The notes beneath the pieces were generated by a model that was not told where the DNA came from, did not search any database, and saw only the letters and a list, made by a program, of their open reading frames with translations. Made by a program: the position numbers and the translations under genes. Of a stretch of DNA of 64,000 nt, positions 36,216 to 45,280 are shown one piece after another (the stretch's first letter is position 1; the number at the start of each line of letters is the position of its first letter). Source of the DNA: Paraburkholderia dinghuensis (GTDB lineage: Bacteria > Pseudomonadota > Gammaproteobacteria > Burkholderiales > Burkholderiaceae). The stretch covers positions 62,001 through 126,000 of the forward strand of contig NZ_RQIS01000008.1 of assembly GCF_003837865.1 (NCBI RefSeq), written 5' to 3'.

Positions 36216-38315
36216 TCAGTTCGCGCCAACGACGTTCGAGACCTTCACGTTGCGCGTATCCGGCACCTCCGCGTACGAGAGCACCTTCAACTGCGGCAGG
36301 CTGCGGCGCAGGAAGCGCGAGAGCATCGGCCGCAGCGCGTGCTGCACGAGCAGCACCGGCGCGAGGCCAAAACTCTGCTGACGCGCCATCGCCTGTTCGG
36401 TCTGCGTGAGCAGCGTGTGCGCGAGTCCCGGCTCGAGCCCCGGATTCGGCCCGGAGGTGAGCGTCTGCGAGAGCACGCGCTCGAGGTTCGCGTCGAGCCC
36501 CATCACCTGCATGTCGCCGTTGCCCGGGAACCATTGCTGCGTGATCGCGCGGCCAAGCGAGATGCGGACCGCGGCCGTGAGGTCGTGCGCGTCGGTGTTG
36601 CGCGACGCGTGCTCCGCGAGCGACTCCATGATCGTGCGCATGTCGCGGATCGGCACGCCCTCGTCGAGCAGGTTCTGCAGCACCTTCTGCAGCGTGGTGA
36701 CGGGCAGTACCTTCGGCACCAGATCCTCGACGAGCGACGGCGTGTCCTTCTGCACGCGTTCGATGAGCGCCTGCACCTCTTTGCGGCCGAGCAGTTCGGA
36801 CGCATGCATCACGACCAGGTGGTTCAGGTGCGTCGCGACCACCGTGCTCGAATCGACGACCGTGTAGCCGAACACCTGCGCCTGCTCGCGCATGTTCGTG
36901 TCGATCCAGACCGCGGGCAGGCCGAACGCCGGATCGGTCGTCGGCGTACCGGGCAGCGCGGCGCTCACCTGGCCCGGGTTGATCGCGAGCCACTGGCCCG
37001 GGTAGGCCTCGCCCGCGCCCACCTCGACGCCCTTGAGCGTGATGCGATACGCGTTCGGGCGCAGCTCCAGGTTGTCGCGGATATGGATGACCGGCGGCAG
37101 GAAGCCGATTTCCTGCGCGAACTTCTTGCGGATGCTCTTGATGCGCTTGAGCAGATCGCCGTCGGTGTTCTTGTCGACGAGCGGAATCAGGCGATAGCCC
37201 ACTTCGAGGCCCAGCGTGTCGATGAGCGCGACGTCGTCCCAGCTCGCCTCGGCCGCCTCGGCAGGCGCGAGCGTGGTGGGCGTGGAATCGACGAGCACGG
37301 CGCTCGCCTTCTTCGCCTCGGCGCTTTTCTTCAGCGTGCGGCCGAGCTGGATCGCGCCGCCGCCGAGCACCAGAAACGCGAAGTGCGGCATGCCCGGGAT
37401 CAGGCCCATGATGCCGATGATCGAGCCGGTGATCATCAGCACGCGCGGGTTCGTGAAGAGCTGCCCCGTGAGCTGGGTGCCGATGTCTTCGTTGGTCGCG
37501 ACGCGCGAGACGATCACGCCCGCTGCGGTCGAAATCACGAGCGACGGAATCTGAGCGACGAGGCCGTCACCGATGGTGAGCAGCGTGTAGGTCTCACCCG
37601 CCGACGCGAAGTCCATGCCGTGCTGCACGACACCGACGATCAGCCCGCCCACGATATTGATGACCATGATGAGCAGGCCCGCGATCGCGTCGCCGCGCAC
37701 GAACTTGCTCGCACCGTCCATCGAACCGTAGAACTCGGCTTCCTGGGCGATCTCGCTGCGGCGCTTGCGCGCGGCTTCCTCGTTGATGAGGCCGGCGTTC
37801 AGGTCGGCGTCGATGGCCATCTGCTTGCCGGGCATCGCGTCGAGGGTGAAGCGCGCCGCCACTTCGGCGATACGGCCCGCGCCCTTCGTGATCACCATGA
37901 AGTTGATGACCATGAGGATCACGAACACGACGATACCGACCGCGAAGTTACCGCCGACGAGGAAGTGGCCGAACGACTCGATCACCCGGCCCGCCGCAGC
38001 CGGACCCGTGTGGCCTTCGAGCAGCACGATCCGCGTGGACGCGACGTTCAGCGAGAGCCGCAGCAGCGTCGAAAACAGCAGCACGCTCGGGAACGCGGCG
38101 AAGTCGAGCGGCTTCATCGTGTACATCGCGACGAGCAGCACCATCACGGACAGCGCGATGTTGAACGTGAACAGCAGATCGAGCAGGAACGCCGGCAACG
38201 GCAGGATCATCATGCCGAGGATCATGACGATCAGGATCGGTCCCGCGAGCGCGCGCAGGTTCGTGCCTTGCAGCACTTCCGGGCGGCGCGCGAAAAATCC
38301 GGTGCGGGCGTTCAT
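36216..38315 (-). CDS. flhA: FlhA, export gate component
   Basis: A 699-residue protein. Eight membrane helices in the first 330 residues include the conserved LPAFLLDLLFTFNIALSVMVLLVAMY and FPSVLLFSTLLRLSLNVASTRIVLL. The cytoplasmic loop ITKGAGRIAEVAARFTLDAMPGKQMAIDADLNAGLINEEAARKRR is diagnostic. The C-terminal domain forms the nonameric docking ring for FliJ and late chaperones. The start overlaps the flhB stop (ATGA). Confidence 0.98.
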   Translation of the reverse strand: MNARTGFFARRPEVLQGTNLRALAGPILIVMILGMMILPLPAFLLDLLFTFNIALSVMVLLVAMYTMKPLDFAAFPSVLLFSTLLRLSLNVASTRIVLLEGHTGPAAAGRVIESFGHFLVGGNFAVGIVVFVILMVINFMVITKGAGRIAEVAARFTLDAMPGKQMAIDADLNAGLINEEAARKRRSEIAQEAEFYGSMDGASKFVRGDAIAGLLIMVINIVGGLIVGVVQHGMDFASAGETYTLLTIGDGLVAQIPSLVISTAAGVIVSRVATNEDIGTQLTGQLFTNPRVLMITGSIIGIMGLIPGMPHFAFLVLGGGAIQLGRTLKKSAEAKKASAVLVDSTPTTLAPAEAAEASWDDVALIDTLGLEVGYRLIPLVDKNTDGDLLKRIKSIRKKFAQEIGFLPPVIHIRDNLELRPNAYRITLKGVEVGAGEAYPGQWLAINPGQVSAALPGTPTTDPAFGLPAVWIDTNMREQAQVFGYTVVDSSTVVATHLNHLVVMHASELLGRKEVQALIERVQKDTPSLVEDLVPKVLPVTTLQKVLQNLLDEGVPIRDMRTIMESLAEHASRNTDAHDLTAAVRISLGRAITQQWFPGNGDMQVMGLDANLERVLSQTLTSGPNPGLEPGLAHTLLTQTEQAMARQQSFGLAPVLLVQHALRPMLSRFLRRSLPQLKVLSYAEVPDTRNVKVSNVVGAN

Positions 38316-39655
38316 TCAGATACTCCTTCGTTGTCGCGGCGCGGCGTGTCTCGCCTGTTGGCGTCGCCGCTCGTTGCGGGGCCGGCGGGGTCTGCCGCAG
38401 CGTTTGCCGCGGGGTCGGCCCTTCCACCAGCCTGTCTTGCATTTTGTCCGCCCGCCGCACTCGCTGCGGGCCTGTTCTTGCCGAGGGCGTCGTCGGCCTC
38501 TTCGTCGGCTTCGTCGTCCTGCACCGCGCCCTTGTCGAGTTCGGGCGGCACCTCGAGATCGGTCGGCTCCATCGGCACATCGCCGCCGTGCTCGCGGAAG
38601 CGCTTGAGCTGATACACCCACGCGAGCACCTGCGCGACCGCGTTATAGAGCGGGCCTGGAATTTCGCGGTTCAGATCGACGTTGTGATAAAGCGCACGGG
38701 CGAGTGGCGGCGCCTCGAGAAGCGGCACGTTGTTCTCGGCGGCGATTTCGCGGATCCGCGCCGCCACGAGATTCACGCCCTTCGCGATCACCTTCGGCGC
38801 GCGCATCTCGCCGTCCGTGTATTGCAGCGCGACGGCGAAGTGCGTCGGGTTGGTCACGACCACGTCGGCCTTCGGCACCTGCGACATCATCCGGCGACGC
38901 GCCATCGCGCGCTGCTGCTGGCGAATGCGGCCTTTGACCTGGGGATCGCCATCGTTTTCGCGGCTCTCGCGCTTGACCTCTTCCTTCGTCATGCGCAGCT
39001 TGCGGTAGAACGACCAGAGCTGATACGGCACGTCGAGCGCTGCGATCAGGAACATTCCCGCGACCGTCGTGCCGCAGCAGACGGCGACGAGATGAAACGC
39101 ATCGGCGAACGCGCGCTGCGAGGGCTGCATGACGAGGCCCAGAATTTCATCGCGCCGGTGCCACACCGCCATACCGCCGATCAGGCCGACGAGGAGCGTC
39201 TTCGCGAGCGACATGCCGAGCTGAATCGGCCCGTTCCACGAAAAGATGCGCCCCAGACCCTCCATGGGATTGAGGCGGTTGAACTTCATTTCGAGCACAT
39301 TCGTGCTGAAGAGCCAGCCGCCGAGCGCCATCGGCGCGAGCAGGGCTGCGACACCCGTCATCGCGAGCACGGGCAGGACCGCGTACAGACCCTCGCGCGC
39401 GGCGACACCGGCGCCGCTCAGCATGCGGTTGGTGTCGAAGACCACTGCGTGGTTGAACGTAAACGCGCCACGCAGCATGGTCTCCAGATGCTCGCCGATG
39501 GTGCCGGAAAGCATCCACACGCCGAAAAAGCCCGCCGACAGCAGAGCGAAGGTCGAAAGCTCCCGCGAACGCGCAACCTGCCCTTCCTCCCGCGCCTTTT
39601 GTATGCGCCGGGGGGTGGCAGATTCGGTTTTTTCGAGGTCGCTGTCCTCAGCCAC
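38312..39655 (-). CDS. flhB: FlhB, export switch protein
   Basis: A 447-residue protein: a charged N terminus (EDSDLEKTESATPRRIQKAREEGQVARSRE), four membrane helices, and the autocleavage site NPTH near residue 265 in DVVVTNPTHFAVALQYTDGEM. Self-cleavage and FliK contact switch the export substrate class. After the conserved part (ending PLYNAVAQVLAWVYQLKRF) there is a tail of about 85 residues rich in Asp, Glu, Ala and Gly that enteric FlhB mostly lacks. Confidence 0.97.
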   Translation of the reverse strand: MAEDSDLEKTESATPRRIQKAREEGQVARSRELSTFALLSAGFFGVWMLSGTIGEHLETMLRGAFTFNHAVVFDTNRMLSGAGVAAREGLYAVLPVLAMTGVAALLAPMALGGWLFSTNVLEMKFNRLNPMEGLGRIFSWNGPIQLGMSLAKTLLVGLIGGMAVWHRRDEILGLVMQPSQRAFADAFHLVAVCCGTTVAGMFLIAALDVPYQLWSFYRKLRMTKEEVKRESRENDGDPQVKGRIRQQQRAMARRRMMSQVPKADVVVTNPTHFAVALQYTDGEMRAPKVIAKGVNLVAARIREIAAENNVPLLEAPPLARALYHNVDLNREIPGPLYNAVAQVLAWVYQLKRFREHGGDVPMEPTDLEVPPELDKGAVQDDEADEEADDALGKNRPAASAAGGQNARQAGGRADPAANAAADPAGPATSGDANRRDTPRRDNEGVSE

Positions 39656-39754
39656 GGATGCTCCGGTCAGTGGCGCGTGCGTTTTTGCGGCCGCACACGC
39701 CCTTTTTCAGTGACAGCAATTATTGCCGCGGCGCACCAGCCGCGATTGGCGGAG

Positions 39755-39780
39755 TAAGCCGGAGAAACGGGGGTATTTCG
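39755..39780. promoter_or_regulatory. Weak putative FlhDC-type operator before flhB
   Basis: TAAGCCGGAGAAA, 6 bases, TATTTCG. It resembles the three better copies but differs at several positions. It lies 100 bases from the flhB ATG. Confidence 0.35.
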
Positions 39781-39948
39781 GGGAATGGGGCGGCTCGGCG
39801 GGGCGGCGGGCGTGGGGGGTGCTTGGGCGTACTGGGAGGGCACGTGATGCGTGAAGGTCGCCGGGGTCACCGGTCAGCGGCACTGCGACGGCAGCGGACC
39901 GCACCCGGCCGGACGACTGGCCAACACGAGCGGACGAACTGCCGAAGT

Positions 39949-39979
39949 GGCGCGGCGGCCGATTCACCGCCGCCGCGCC
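39949..39979 (-). terminator. GC-rich hairpin after the DUF3443 gene
   Basis: Arms GGCGCGGCGG and CCGCCGCGCC with an 11-base loop, starting 13 bases beyond the stop. It lacks a T run, so the terminator function is uncertain. Confidence 0.4.
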
Positions 39980-39992
39980 GTGCCCAGCAGTC

Positions 39993-41291
39993 TCAGAACG
40001 CGACGAAAGGCAGCTGGGTGCCGCCGGTCGCGGCCATGTCCTGGCCGACGTAAACATACCGGCCATAGAAGAACGGCAGACCCAGATCGAGCGTCGAGGT
40101 CGAGCCAAATTGCCCCGCAAGATCGTTGAAGGCGAAATTGCCTTTGTTGCCGTTGGCACCGAACAGTGCCGCGGCGCTGACCACGCTGAAGGTCGCGCTG
40201 CCGCTCGATCCGTCCGCGCCCGTCAGCGCCGCGTTAAACGTCTGCGGGGACAACGGGCAATAGAACGTGCCGAGCGAGCCGCCGCACTGGGGCAACGAGT
40301 TGTCAGTGAAAAAGAGCGCGTTCGACCCCGAATCGAGGAACGTGCCGACCAGGCGGTTATTGAACGTGGCGCTGAAGTCGCCCACCGAGTTGGTCTGGAA
40401 GCGCTGCGTAGCGGTATTCGTGTTGTTCGACTGCGTGTTGATGCCGAACACGAGCGTGCCCGTGGCCGACGACGCGCCGTTGTACGAAAGCGGCTGCATC
40501 TGCAGGATGATGCCGTTGTTATCGACGGGAAAATGCGGCACCGGATTGGCCACCTGCTGGCTCGTCGCGACGGTCGTCTTGTTGCAGTTCGTGCCGCCCG
40601 GGCACGAGTAGTAGTTGGTCGACGTGGCGCTGTTCACGCAGGTCGCGCCGCAGTCCCACGGCGCGACACCGATGCCGAGGATGCCGTTCGCCCCGAGGTC
40701 GCTAGCCGTGCTCTGCTGTGGGCCGTTGACCGAGCAGGTCCCCGGCACGGTCGAGGCGGGAAGGTCGCCAATCACCTGGATCGGAATGGCGCTTGCGGTC
40801 TCGCCGCCAATCTTCACGTCGACGTTGCGCACGGTGCCCCAGGTGAAGCCGTCGGCGAACGCAGCGCATTCGGCGAGCGCGCCGCCATTCGACGCGGCGT
40901 TCACGGGCAGCGTACTCAGGATCGAAGACAGCGCCGACGAAACGATGCGAATCCCGAACGATGCCGTATCGACCTGCATGTTATTGACCACCGTACAGGG
41001 ACCGCCGTTGGGAACGCACACGGTCACGCTGACGGTCGGGATATTGGGCACATTTGCGACGCCCGTCCCGACCGAGACCGTCACGGTGTTCGCGGCGGCG
41101 GCCACGATCGGCTGCTGGCTCGGTGCGGGCGGCAGCGAGGACGTGTCGGTGCTGCTGCTGTTATTGCTGCCGCTGCCGCCGCCCCCGCCCCCACCGCAGG
41201 CCGCCACGCTAACGGCAAGCGCCGTCAGCAGCAGGAATGCGCCGTGACGCAGGCAGTGGAGGAAGCTCGTGTGGATTCGTTGTGTGAACAC
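39993..41291 (-). CDS. DUF3443-type secreted lipoprotein
   Basis: A 432-residue protein. The GTG at 41291 has GGAGG at five bases and gives an N terminus with a lipoprotein signal (LLLTALAVSVAAC, lipidated Cys 32) followed by a Gly and Ser/Asn run. The body matches what I know as DUF3443: PTVSVTVCVPNGGPCTVVNNMQVDTASFGIRI, ANGILGIGVAPWDCGATC, and GTFLDSGSNALFF. Multiple Cys pairs suggest disulfides outside the cytoplasm. The fold, with repeated GILGIG and DSGS elements, is reminiscent of aspartyl-protease-like barrels, but that is only a suggestion. It lies 17 bases after its DUF2844 partner. Confidence 0.85.
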   Translation of the reverse strand: MFTQRIHTSFLHCLRHGAFLLLTALAVSVAACGGGGGGGSGSNNSSSTDTSSLPPAPSQQPIVAAAANTVTVSVGTGVANVPNIPTVSVTVCVPNGGPCTVVNNMQVDTASFGIRIVSSALSSILSTLPVNAASNGGALAECAAFADGFTWGTVRNVDVKIGGETASAIPIQVIGDLPASTVPGTCSVNGPQQSTASDLGANGILGIGVAPWDCGATCVNSATSTNYYSCPGGTNCNKTTVATSQQVANPVPHFPVDNNGIILQMQPLSYNGASSATGTLVFGINTQSNNTNTATQRFQTNSVGDFSATFNNRLVGTFLDSGSNALFFTDNSLPQCGGSLGTFYCPLSPQTFNAALTGADGSSGSATFSVVSAAALFGANGNKGNFAFNDLAGQFGSTSTLDLGLPFFYGRYVYVGQDMAATGGTQLPFVAF

Positions 41292-41308
41292 GCATGCCTC
41301 CGGTGCGG

Positions 41309-41938
41309 TTATTGGATATCCGCGGCGCTGACGCCCGCTGGCAGATCCTGCGGCAGCCACGCCTGGCCCGAGAAGGCGCCCATGTGGCCACCCGAGTGGA
41401 CGATGAGCCCTGGCTGCTCGACGACGCCGGACCCACGCACGACACCCGCCGCATGGCTCGCCTTCACGCCGGCGACGTACTGCGGAAAGTAGCTGCCGAG
41501 CAGCGCAGAAAGATCGGGGGGCTGCGGGCCGGTCCAGCCGACGCCGAACACGGTGCCCGCCCGCGAGACGTATTCGCGTACGACGGTGCCGCCCTCGAGC
41601 GTGGTTTGGCGGACCGTGTAGGCCGCCGTGGTTGAGGAAGATGCCGCGGCGCTGGCCTGGGCGGCCTGTTGGGTGACCGAGCCCGCCGCCGCGACAGCGC
41701 GCATCTGGGCGGCGCTGAGCGTGCTGACGGTCGCGCCGTCGGGTGTCGCCATGGGCGCCCCGCCGAGCGCGGCGCGAGCCGGTTGCGCACAGACCATCGC
41801 GGCAGCCAGCGCGAGCGCCATCGGTGCGAAGTGCCCGGCAAGGCGCGCGGCGATGCCTGACGATGCACGCGACAAAGCCCGCACGACAAGTGCGGCCCGA
41901 CAGTCGATGGATGGAATGTTCGGATGAAAGACGGCCAT
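41309..41938 (-). CDS. DUF2844-type exported protein
   Basis: A 209-residue protein. The ATG at 41938 follows GGGAGGGG; a longer in-frame start at 42040 lacks a ribosome site. A signal peptide ends around residue 54 (CAQPARAALGGAP). The conserved body runs YTVRQTTLEGGTVVREYVSRAGTVFGVGWTGPQPPDLSALLGSYFPQY and ends in a Gly-rich stretch. Burkholderia genomes often pair DUF2844 with DUF3443; no function is established. It is the first gene of a two-gene unit lying between chemotaxis and flhBA operons. Confidence 0.83.
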   Translation of the reverse strand: MAVFHPNIPSIDCRAALVVRALSRASSGIAARLAGHFAPMALALAAAMVCAQPARAALGGAPMATPDGATVSTLSAAQMRAVAAAGSVTQQAAQASAAASSSTTAAYTVRQTTLEGGTVVREYVSRAGTVFGVGWTGPQPPDLSALLGSYFPQYVAGVKASHAAGVVRGSGVVEQPGLIVHSGGHMGAFSGQAWLPQDLPAGVSAADIQ

Positions 41939-42157
41939 ACCCCTCCCAAAAGGGTAGAGCGCTCCGCGAAAGCGGCTGCCGGATGTAGCGCGCGACGGCG
42001 GCGCACTGCGGCAACACAGGGAGCGGCTCATGCGCCGCAAGACCGCGGCGGGAGCCGCGGCCTTTTCAGCGACGCATTGGCACTAGTATGCCCGTGTCAG
42101 CGGACAGGGTGCATCCTGGCCGGGCGACATGTCGCCGGGCGTCCCGCGCGTGTGGGA
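41939..42157. other. cheZ to DUF2844 intergenic region with 14-bp palindrome
   Basis: Perfect palindrome GGCGACATGTCGCC at 42123-42136, and a small hairpin GTCCC/GGGAC at 42141-42158 that reaches the cheZ stop. They could end the chemotaxis transcript or bind a regulator of the DUF2844/DUF3443 pair. No gene is supported here. Confidence 0.45.
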
Positions 42158-42883
42158 CTAGAAGCCGAGGCTCGCGAGCAGGTCGTCGACCTGCCCCTGG
42201 TCCTGCACGATGTCGGTCTTGCCGTCGGGATTGATCTGCGGGCCGTTCAGCAGGGATTCGGGGCTGCCCGTCGGTGAGATGACGAGTTGGGCCGCCGTCG
42301 CCGCGAACTGCTCGCGCCGCTCCGGCGCGATGTTCTCGACCAGCACGCCGAGCAGTTGCTGCTCGATCAGATACACCACGTCCATGATCTTCTTGATCAC
42401 CTGGCCCGTGAGATCCTGGAAATCCTGCGCGAGCATGATCTCCAGCAGTTGCTGGTTCGTCGCGGTCGTGGTCTGCGGCACACCGTCGAGAAACGCGCGG
42501 GTCTCGTCCATCAGGGTGCGCACTTCTTCGCGGCCGATCGGTGCGCCATACCAGGCCGCCCAGCGCTCGGAGAGCGCACGCGCGTCGCGTTCGAGCTGCT
42601 CCTGCATCGGCTTGGTGTACTCGATGGCCGCAAGCACGCGCTCCGCGGCCTGCTCGGTCATGGTCGCGACGTAGCGCAACCGGTCGCGTGCGTCCGGCAC
42701 GGCTTCGACCGCGCGCTCGACATGCTTGTCGAGACCAAGCTCGCGCATCGAGTCGCGCAGCGTGCGCGTCACGTGACCGATGCGCGCGAGAATGCGGTCG
42801 CTCGCGAACTCGGCCGGATCTGCCTGCGCGCCCGCGGCCTCGTCCTGCAGGCCGTCGGCCTGCGCGCTGCTGGGCTCGTTCAC
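42158..42883 (-). CDS. cheZ: CheZ, CheY-P phosphatase
   Basis: A 241-residue protein, mostly a long helical hairpin. The active-site region AQDFQDLTGQVIKKIMDVVYLIEQQLL carries the catalytic Gln of the family, and the C terminus QDQGQVDDLLASLGF is the CheY-binding peptide. It lies one base after cheY and ends the motility/chemotaxis operon. Confidence 0.97.
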   Translation of the reverse strand: MNEPSSAQADGLQDEAAGAQADPAEFASDRILARIGHVTRTLRDSMRELGLDKHVERAVEAVPDARDRLRYVATMTEQAAERVLAAIEYTKPMQEQLERDARALSERWAAWYGAPIGREEVRTLMDETRAFLDGVPQTTTATNQQLLEIMLAQDFQDLTGQVIKKIMDVVYLIEQQLLGVLVENIAPERREQFAATAAQLVISPTGSPESLLNGPQINPDGKTDIVQDQGQVDDLLASLGF

Positions 42884-42884
42884 A

Positions 42885-43283
42885 TCAGCTCCCGGTTTTT
42901 GCCATCTTCTCGAGAATCTTGTTCAGCTTCTCGTCGAGCGTCGCCGCCGTGAACGGCTTCACCACGTAACCGCTCGCACCGGCCTGCGCCGCCGCGATGA
43001 TGTTTTCCTTCTTCGACTCAGCCGTCACCATCAACACCGGCAGATGCTTGAGGGCCGCGTCCGCGCGGATTTCCTTGAGCATCGCGAGGCCGTCGAGGTT
43101 CGGCATGTTCCAGTCGGAGATCACGAATTCGTAGGCGCCGCTGCGCAGCCGTGCGAGGCCGGCCGCGCCGTCTTCGGCTTCGTCGACGTTCGAGTAGCCG
43201 AGTTCCTTGAGCAGGTTGCGGACAATCCGGCGCATCGTCGGAAAATCGTCCACAACCAGAAATTTCATTCCCTTATCAATCAC
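42885..43283 (-). CDS. cheY: CheY, motor-directed response regulator
   Basis: A 132-residue receiver. The GTG at 43283 has GGAGG nine bases upstream and numbers the protein like enteric CheY: Asp12 and Asp13 ([23 protein letters not shown]), the phosphorylated Asp57 ([13 protein letters not shown]), Thr87 region ([10 protein letters not shown]) and Lys109 ([10 protein letters not shown]). CheY-P binds FliM. An ATG at 43268 is an alternative. It is 105 bases downstream of cheB, with cheZ following. Confidence 0.96.
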   Translation of the reverse strand: MIDKGMKFLVVDDFPTMRRIVRNLLKELGYSNVDEAEDGAAGLARLRSGAYEFVISDWNMPNLDGLAMLKEIRADAALKHLPVLMVTAESKKENIIAAAQAGASGYVVKPFTAATLDEKLNKILEKMAKTGS

Positions 43284-43388
43284 AGTTCCATTCCTCCGAG
43301 CTGAACCTGGGCAATTATCCAGATTCACGTGACACGAGGCCACTCAAATTAATCGTTCGTCGTTCCGCTAATACATTGCGCTAGCGCA

Positions 43389-44495
43389 TCATACGCGCTG
43401 CACGCGGTCACCCATCAGCGCGAGACGTGCCATCACGCGGCGGCTCATGTCCGATAGCGGCGCGACATCGTCCGCGGCACCCATCGCAATCGCCTCGCGC
43501 GGCATGCCGAACACGATGCAGCTCGCCTCGTCCTGCGCGAACGTGTACGCACCCGCGCGGCGCATGTCGAGCAGTCCTGCTGCGCCGTCGCGGCCCATGC
43601 CCGTGAGAATCACGCCGATGGCGTTCTTGCCCGCGTGCTGCGCCGCCGAGCGGAACAGCACGTCGACCGACGGACGATGCCGGTTCACCGGCGGGTCGTC
43701 GGAAAGATTGGCAATGTAGTTCGCGCCGCTTCGCGCGAGCAAGAGGTGCGCGTGGCCCGGTGCGATGTACGCATGGCCGGGCAGCACACGCTCGCCGTGC
43801 TCCGCTTCCTTCACGGTGATGCGGCACAGGGTGTTCAGGCGCTGCGCGAAGGACTTCGTGAAACCGGGCGGCATGTGCTGCGCGATCATCACGGCAGGCG
43901 CGTCGGGCGGCAGCGGCGTGAGCACTTCGCGGATAGCTTCGGTGCCGCCCGTCGATGCGCCGACGATGATCAGCTTCTCGGTACTGAGCAGCGGGTTGTT
44001 GAGCATCGGCGCGGGCGCCGCGGCCGGATGCGCGCCGTGCGCGGCAGCCGGCGCACCGGCCGCGGCGGCCGGCGCGGCGTGGCGTGCCTGCACGCGAGCG
44101 CGCGCGGCGGCGCGAATCTTGTCGGCGAGCTTTTCCGCGTATTCGAGCATGCCGTCGCGGATGCCGACTTTCGGCTTCGTCACGAAATCGACGGCACCCA
44201 GTTCGAGCGCGCGCAGCGTGATTTCGTTGCCGCGCTCGGTCAGCGACGACACCATCACAACCGGCATCGGCCGCAGACGCATCAGCTTCTCGAGAAAGTC
44301 GAGGCCGTCCATGCGCGGCATTTCCACGTCGAGCGTCAGGACGTCCGGGTTGTGCTGCTTGATCAGCTCGCGCGCGACGAGCGGATCCGGCGCCGTGGCG
44401 ACGACCGTCATGTCCGGCTGATCGTTGATGATCTCCGTCATCAGGCTGCGGATGAGCGCCGAATCATCGACGCAGAGAACCTTGATTTTTTGCAC
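43389..44495 (-). CDS. cheB: CheB, receptor methylesterase
   Basis: A 368-residue protein with an N-terminal receiver ([24 protein letters not shown], phospho-acceptor Asp56 in [12 protein letters not shown]), an Ala/Pro linker at about residues 138-165, and a C-terminal esterase domain ([18 protein letters not shown] with the catalytic Ser, [14 protein letters not shown] with His, and [15 protein letters not shown] with Asp). GTG at 44495 was chosen since GGAGG is nine bases upstream; GTG at 44504 overlaps the cheD stop and is the alternative. Confidence 0.97.
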   Translation of the reverse strand: MQKIKVLCVDDSALIRSLMTEIINDQPDMTVVATAPDPLVARELIKQHNPDVLTLDVEMPRMDGLDFLEKLMRLRPMPVVMVSSLTERGNEITLRALELGAVDFVTKPKVGIRDGMLEYAEKLADKIRAAARARVQARHAAPAAAAGAPAAAHGAHPAAAPAPMLNNPLLSTEKLIIVGASTGGTEAIREVLTPLPPDAPAVMIAQHMPPGFTKSFAQRLNTLCRITVKEAEHGERVLPGHAYIAPGHAHLLLARSGANYIANLSDDPPVNRHRPSVDVLFRSAAQHAGKNAIGVILTGMGRDGAAGLLDMRRAGAYTFAQDEASCIVFGMPREAIAMGAADDVAPLSDMSRRVMARLALMGDRVQRV

Positions 44496-44500
44496 AGCGT

Positions 44501-45280
44501 TCACGCCTCCTCTACTGTCCTGGCGTTGTTGTCATGACTGGGAAGCCGCGGCGACGTGGATGCGCTCGCGCCGAACAATTCGACACGGGCACGCCCTGGC
44601 TGCGGCTGTAATGAAGCGGGCAACTGCACGGACGGACCGGCGCGCGATCCCGCGAGTCCGAACAGCTCGACGCGCTGACGCGCCCTTGCGAGCCGTTCGG
44701 CGCGTGCCTCCGGGGTTTGATGCGCGAGCGCCTCTTCGCGCGCGGCGACATCCGGGTCCTGCGCGATACGCAGCTTTTTCACCATCACCCGGCCCGAGCG
44801 CGGCTGGAACGCCACTTTGCGCGGATGCTTGCCCTGCAGATCTTCGGCTGCGATGCGAATGCCTTCGGTCGCGAGATAGCGGCGCACGAACTCCGCGTTG
44901 CGGTCGCCGATGTTCATCGTCGTCATGCCTGCGAGCACCGCCGCGCCGCCGAACACCTTCGCCTCGAACCGCTCGCGCCGTCCGCCCATCTTGATGAGTT
45001 CGTTGACGAGCACTTCCATCGCGTAGGCGCCGTAGCGCATCGAATCGGAGGCTGCCGTCTGCATGGTGTCTACGCCGTCGTCGGGCAGCATGAAATGGTT
45101 CATGCCGCCGATGCCCGCCGCGGCGTCGCGGATGCACGCGGCCACGCACGAGCCGAGCACCGTCACGAGCACCATGTCTTCGCCGGTCGTATAGAACTCG
45201 TTCGGCAGCAGTTTCACGCCGGGAAGGTGGAACTGGGTGTCGAAGTAGTGATTGGTCGCGATCGGTAACGAGGCACTCAT
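44501..45280 (-). CDS. cheD: CheD, receptor deamidase
   Basis: A 259-residue protein. Catalytic-type residues are visible: Cys in [15 protein letters not shown] and His in [13 protein letters not shown]. CheD deamidates Gln residues of chemoreceptors and in some species serves CheC. The C-terminal 75 residues or so are an extra, poorly conserved Arg/Pro/Ser-rich tail with two ELFG-type repeats ([22 protein letters not shown]). It overlaps cheR by 4 bases. Confidence 0.96.
   Translation of the reverse strand: MSASLPIATNHYFDTQFHLPGVKLLPNEFYTTGEDMVLVTVLGSCVAACIRDAAAGIGGMNHFMLPDDGVDTMQTAASDSMRYGAYAMEVLVNELIKMGGRRERFEAKVFGGAAVLAGMTTMNIGDRNAEFVRRYLATEGIRIAAEDLQGKHPRKVAFQPRSGRVMVKKLRIAQDPDVAAREEALAHQTPEARAERLARARQRVELFGLAGSRAGPSVQLPASLQPQPGRARVELFGASASTSPRLPSHDNNARTVEEA

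Larger units (their letters stand above)
39656..39992. other. flhB upstream region
   Basis: A 337-base region between flhB and the end of the DUF3443 gene, which is upstream on the same strand. It contains a weak copy of the class II motif (39755-39780) and a GC-rich hairpin (39949-39979) just after the DUF3443 stop. No gene is supported. Confidence 0.6.

Noticed and set aside
42043..42060. CCGCGGC/GCCGCGG hairpin followed by a short T tract
   Set aside because: The T tract is short and would serve the plus strand, where no gene ends. A chance GC-rich palindrome is more likely.
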